From: Burkholderia paludis
GTDB lineage: Bacteria > Pseudomonadota > Gammaproteobacteria > Burkholderiales > Burkholderiaceae
Length of the DNA: 64,000 bases
Reading direction: 5' to 3'
Assembly: GCF_000732615.1 (NCBI RefSeq)
Contig: NZ_JPGL01000001.1
Coordinates: 226,450 to 290,449, forward strand
Shown here: positions 62,687 to 64,000 of the stretch, in pieces
Position numbering within the stretch: the first letter of the stretch is position 1
How the letters are laid out: each line of letters starts with the position of its first letter
Position numbers and translations under genes: made by a program
The notes under the pieces: model-generated
Database searches by the model: none
The model's input: the letters and a program-made list of their open reading frames with translations, nothing else
Told to the model about the DNA's origin: nothing

Positions 62687-63184
62687 ATGAGACTGCCCGA
62701 CCTGCTGCTCAGCCTGGTGCCGATCGGCGCGGGCGCCACGCTCATGATGGATCTGTGGGCGTCGTTTCGGCGGCGCGTGTTCGGCACGCCGTCGCTCGAC
62801 TATGCGCTGGTCGGTCGCTGGATCGGCCACATGATGCACGGCCGGTTCCGGCATGCGTCGATCGCCGCCGCGCCGCCCGTGGCGGGAGAACGCGCGCTCG
62901 GCTGGCTCGCGCATTACGCGATCGGCATCGCCTTCGCGGCGCTGCCCGTCGCGATCGCGGGCACGGCATGGATCGGCATGCCGACGCCGCTCCCCGCGCT
63001 CGTCGCCGGCCTCGCCAGCGTGGTCGCGCCATTCTTCGTGATGCAGCCGGCGTTCGGCTTCGGCATTGCGGCGGCGCGCACGCCGCATCCGGGCGTCGCG
63101 CGCCGGCGCAGTCTCGTCACGCATCTGTCGTACGGGGTCGGGCTGTATCTGGCGGCCTCCGCGCTGGCGGCGCTGGCCCGTTGA
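62687..63184 (+). CDS. DUF2938 family membrane protein
   Basis: 165 residues from the ATG with GGAGG 9 bases upstream. About four hydrophobic segments; the pattern MMDLWASFRRRVFGTPSLDYALVGRWIGHM and VVAPFFVMQPAFGFGIAAARTP is typical of DUF2938 inner-membrane proteins. Role unknown. Divergent from the MerR gene, which probably regulates it. Confidence 0.82.
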   Translation: MRLPDLLLSLVPIGAGATLMMDLWASFRRRVFGTPSLDYALVGRWIGHMMHGRFRHASIAAAPPVAGERALGWLAHYAIGIAFAALPVAIAGTAWIGMPTPLPALVAGLASVVAPFFVMQPAFGFGIAAARTPHPGVARRRSLVTHLSYGVGLYLAASALAALAR

Positions 63185-63210
63185 GCGTGCGGCTTCACGC
63201 GAACCGCACC

Positions 63211-63290
63211 GGGTAGTGCCGGGTAGTGCCGGGTAGTGCCGGGTAGTGCCGGGCAGCGCCGGGCAGCGCCGGGCAGCGCCGGGCAGCGCC
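63211..63290 (+). repeat. Decamer tandem repeat, eight copies in two variants
   Basis: Four GGGTAGTGCC units followed by four GGGCAGCGCC units, without spacers, 26 bases after the DUF2938 stop. Two blocks differing by the same two substitutions indicate block expansion. The gap 63185-63395 holds no gene. Confidence 0.95.
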
Positions 63291-63395
63291 GGAACGGCCG
63301 TCCGCCGCCGGCAACGCGCCGCGCCGGCGCCATGACGCCCGGCATGCCTGCGGAGATCGCCTCCGCCGCCCGGCGCGCCCGGTGGGCGCCGCGCG

Positions 63396-63836
63396 TTACT
63401 CGCCGCCGCAGTCGATCAGGTTGTGGCGCATGCGCCCGAGCAGCCGCACCAGCGTTTCGCGCTCGTCCGGCGTGAAGCCGCGCAGTCCGTCGTCGGCAAC
63501 GGCATCACCCACCTCGAGCATCTGCGGAAAAATCTCGCGCGACTTGTCCGTCAGCCGGATCACGAACGCGCGCCGGTCGTCGTCGTTCGCGATGCGTTCG
63601 ATCCAGCCGCAGCTCTCCATCCGGTCGAGCAGCCGCGTCAGCGAAATCGGCGTGATCTCGAGCCACTCCGCGAGCCGCGCCTGATTCATCTCGCCCTTCC
63701 ACGTCAGGTATGCGAGCACGCGGCTCTGCGCGCGCGTCAGGCCGATGCGCTTCGCGCGCCGGTCGTACAGGCGTCCGTGCAGGCGGGCCACGTCGGAAAT
63801 CAGGTAGCCGATCCGGTTCTCGTAGGTCTTGTCCAT
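63396..63836 (-). CDS. MarR-family regulator
   Basis: 146 residues. MarR winged helix: LTRAQSRVLAYLTWKGEMNQARLAEWLEITPISLTRLLDRMESCGWIERIANDDDRRAFVIRLTDKSR, with the DDRR wing. Such regulators often control divergent drug efflux genes; the gene starting at the window end is divergent. One Cys in the recognition region (ESCGW) and one near the C-terminus could make it oxidant-responsive. Confidence 0.92.
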   Translation of the reverse strand: MDKTYENRIGYLISDVARLHGRLYDRRAKRIGLTRAQSRVLAYLTWKGEMNQARLAEWLEITPISLTRLLDRMESCGWIERIANDDDRRAFVIRLTDKSREIFPQMLEVGDAVADDGLRGFTPDERETLVRLLGRMRHNLIDCGGE

Positions 63837-63898
63837 GCGGCGATTATAGGGTCAAGCCGGAAACGGCCCTCGGCTCGCGACCCGTCGATAAGCGAAGA

Positions 63899-63916
63899 TA
63901 TAATAAGCGTGCTTAT
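63899..63916. promoter_or_regulatory. Divergent promoter with MarR operator
   Basis: Perfect -10 TATAAT (63899-63904, + strand) immediately followed by the palindrome ATAAGC-GT-GCTTAT (63903-63916), 63 bases upstream of the MarR start. A MarR dimer there would block the divergent gene. Confidence 0.6.
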
Positions 63917-63971
63917 CATTCGAGCCATACCGGATCGCCGCCCACGGCGACCGCCCCACGGAGACACCCGC

Positions 63972-64000
63972 TTGAATCCCGCCGCCGCCGCCGATCGATA
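63972..64000 (+). CDS. Start of a divergent gene, cut by window end
   Basis: TTG start with CGGAGAC 7 bases upstream, reading MNPAAAADR before the window ends. Downstream of the MarR-type operator; perhaps a component of a drug efflux system, but too little is visible to tell. Confidence 0.35.

Noticed and set aside
63211..63290. CRISPR array
   Set aside because: Units are contiguous decamers with no spacers.
1..64000. tRNA gene as prophage attachment site
   Set aside because: No cloverleaf-like sequence was found near the right edge; the left edge is outside the window.

Overview
The window reads as Burkholderia chromosome (most likely a Burkholderia cepacia complex species). The right half is strongly G+C-rich with typical Burkholderia gene sets: a gentisate (3-hydroxybenzoate) catabolic cluster, a complete trans-4-hydroxy-L-proline catabolic locus, a DUF2917 protein, YeeE/YedE half-transporters and ilvD. 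The left half is a prophage of visibly lower G+C content. Its left end and its integrase lie outside the window. No tRNA, rRNA or CRISPR array was found.

Prophage, 1 to about 35.2 kb: a lambda-like siphovirus late region, nearly all on the + strand. Order: terminase large subunit (cut by the window edge), portal, protease-scaffold, decoration protein, major capsid protein, five head-tail joining genes, tail tube, tail assembly chaperones with a -1 frameshift, a 1954-residue tape measure protein carrying a lytic transglycosylase domain, and M-, L-, K-, I- and J-like tail tip genes. The lambda K protein is split here into separate NlpC/P60 and JAMM genes in swapped order. After J comes the most unusual block (22.8-26.7 kb), four translationally coupled genes: a short tail fibre ending in a cysteine ladder (NCNCNCACTC) fused directly to a Hedgehog/intein (HINT) autoprocessing domain, an unknown protein, a radical SAM/SPASM enzyme with a complete SPASM cysteine pattern, and a coiled-coil protein. 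This looks like a self-cleaving, enzymatically modified phage fibre. Lysis genes (GH19 endolysin, membrane protein, holin, nested Rz/Rz1) follow, then three more adhesion/tail genes (collagen-like, 937-residue possible depolymerase, SPRY-like). Last is a cargo cassette resembling type VI secretion (PAAR protein, Tae4-like amidase, membrane protein as likely immunity) and an AlpA-like regulator.

Chromosome, 35.2-44.5 kb: a small unknown gene behind a promoter with a LexA-like box, a MocR-type regulator divergent from a DUF2917 gene, an ArsR-family repressor with two YeeE/YedE half-transporters, then a minus-strand gentisate operon (gentisate dioxygenase, fumarylpyruvate hydrolase, maleylpyruvate isomerase, 3-hydroxybenzoate 6-hydroxylase, MFS transporter) divergent from its LysR regulator.

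45.6-54.9 kb: two divergent hydroxyproline operons. The minus strand encodes 4-hydroxyproline 2-epimerase and the three subunits of D-hydroxyproline dehydrogenase, with 4-base overlaps. The plus strand encodes the deaminase, a permease, alpha-ketoglutarate semialdehyde dehydrogenase and an Ldh-family imine reductase. Together they take trans-4-hydroxy-L-proline to 2-oxoglutarate.

55-64 kb: ilvD with a clear terminator, two exported Pro/Gly-rich proteins, a second RpoD-like sigma factor, a helix-hairpin-helix protein, a membrane protein, a MerR-family regulator with a near-consensus SoxR-type box divergent from a DUF2938 protein, a decamer tandem repeat, and a MarR regulator next to the start of a divergent gene at the window end.
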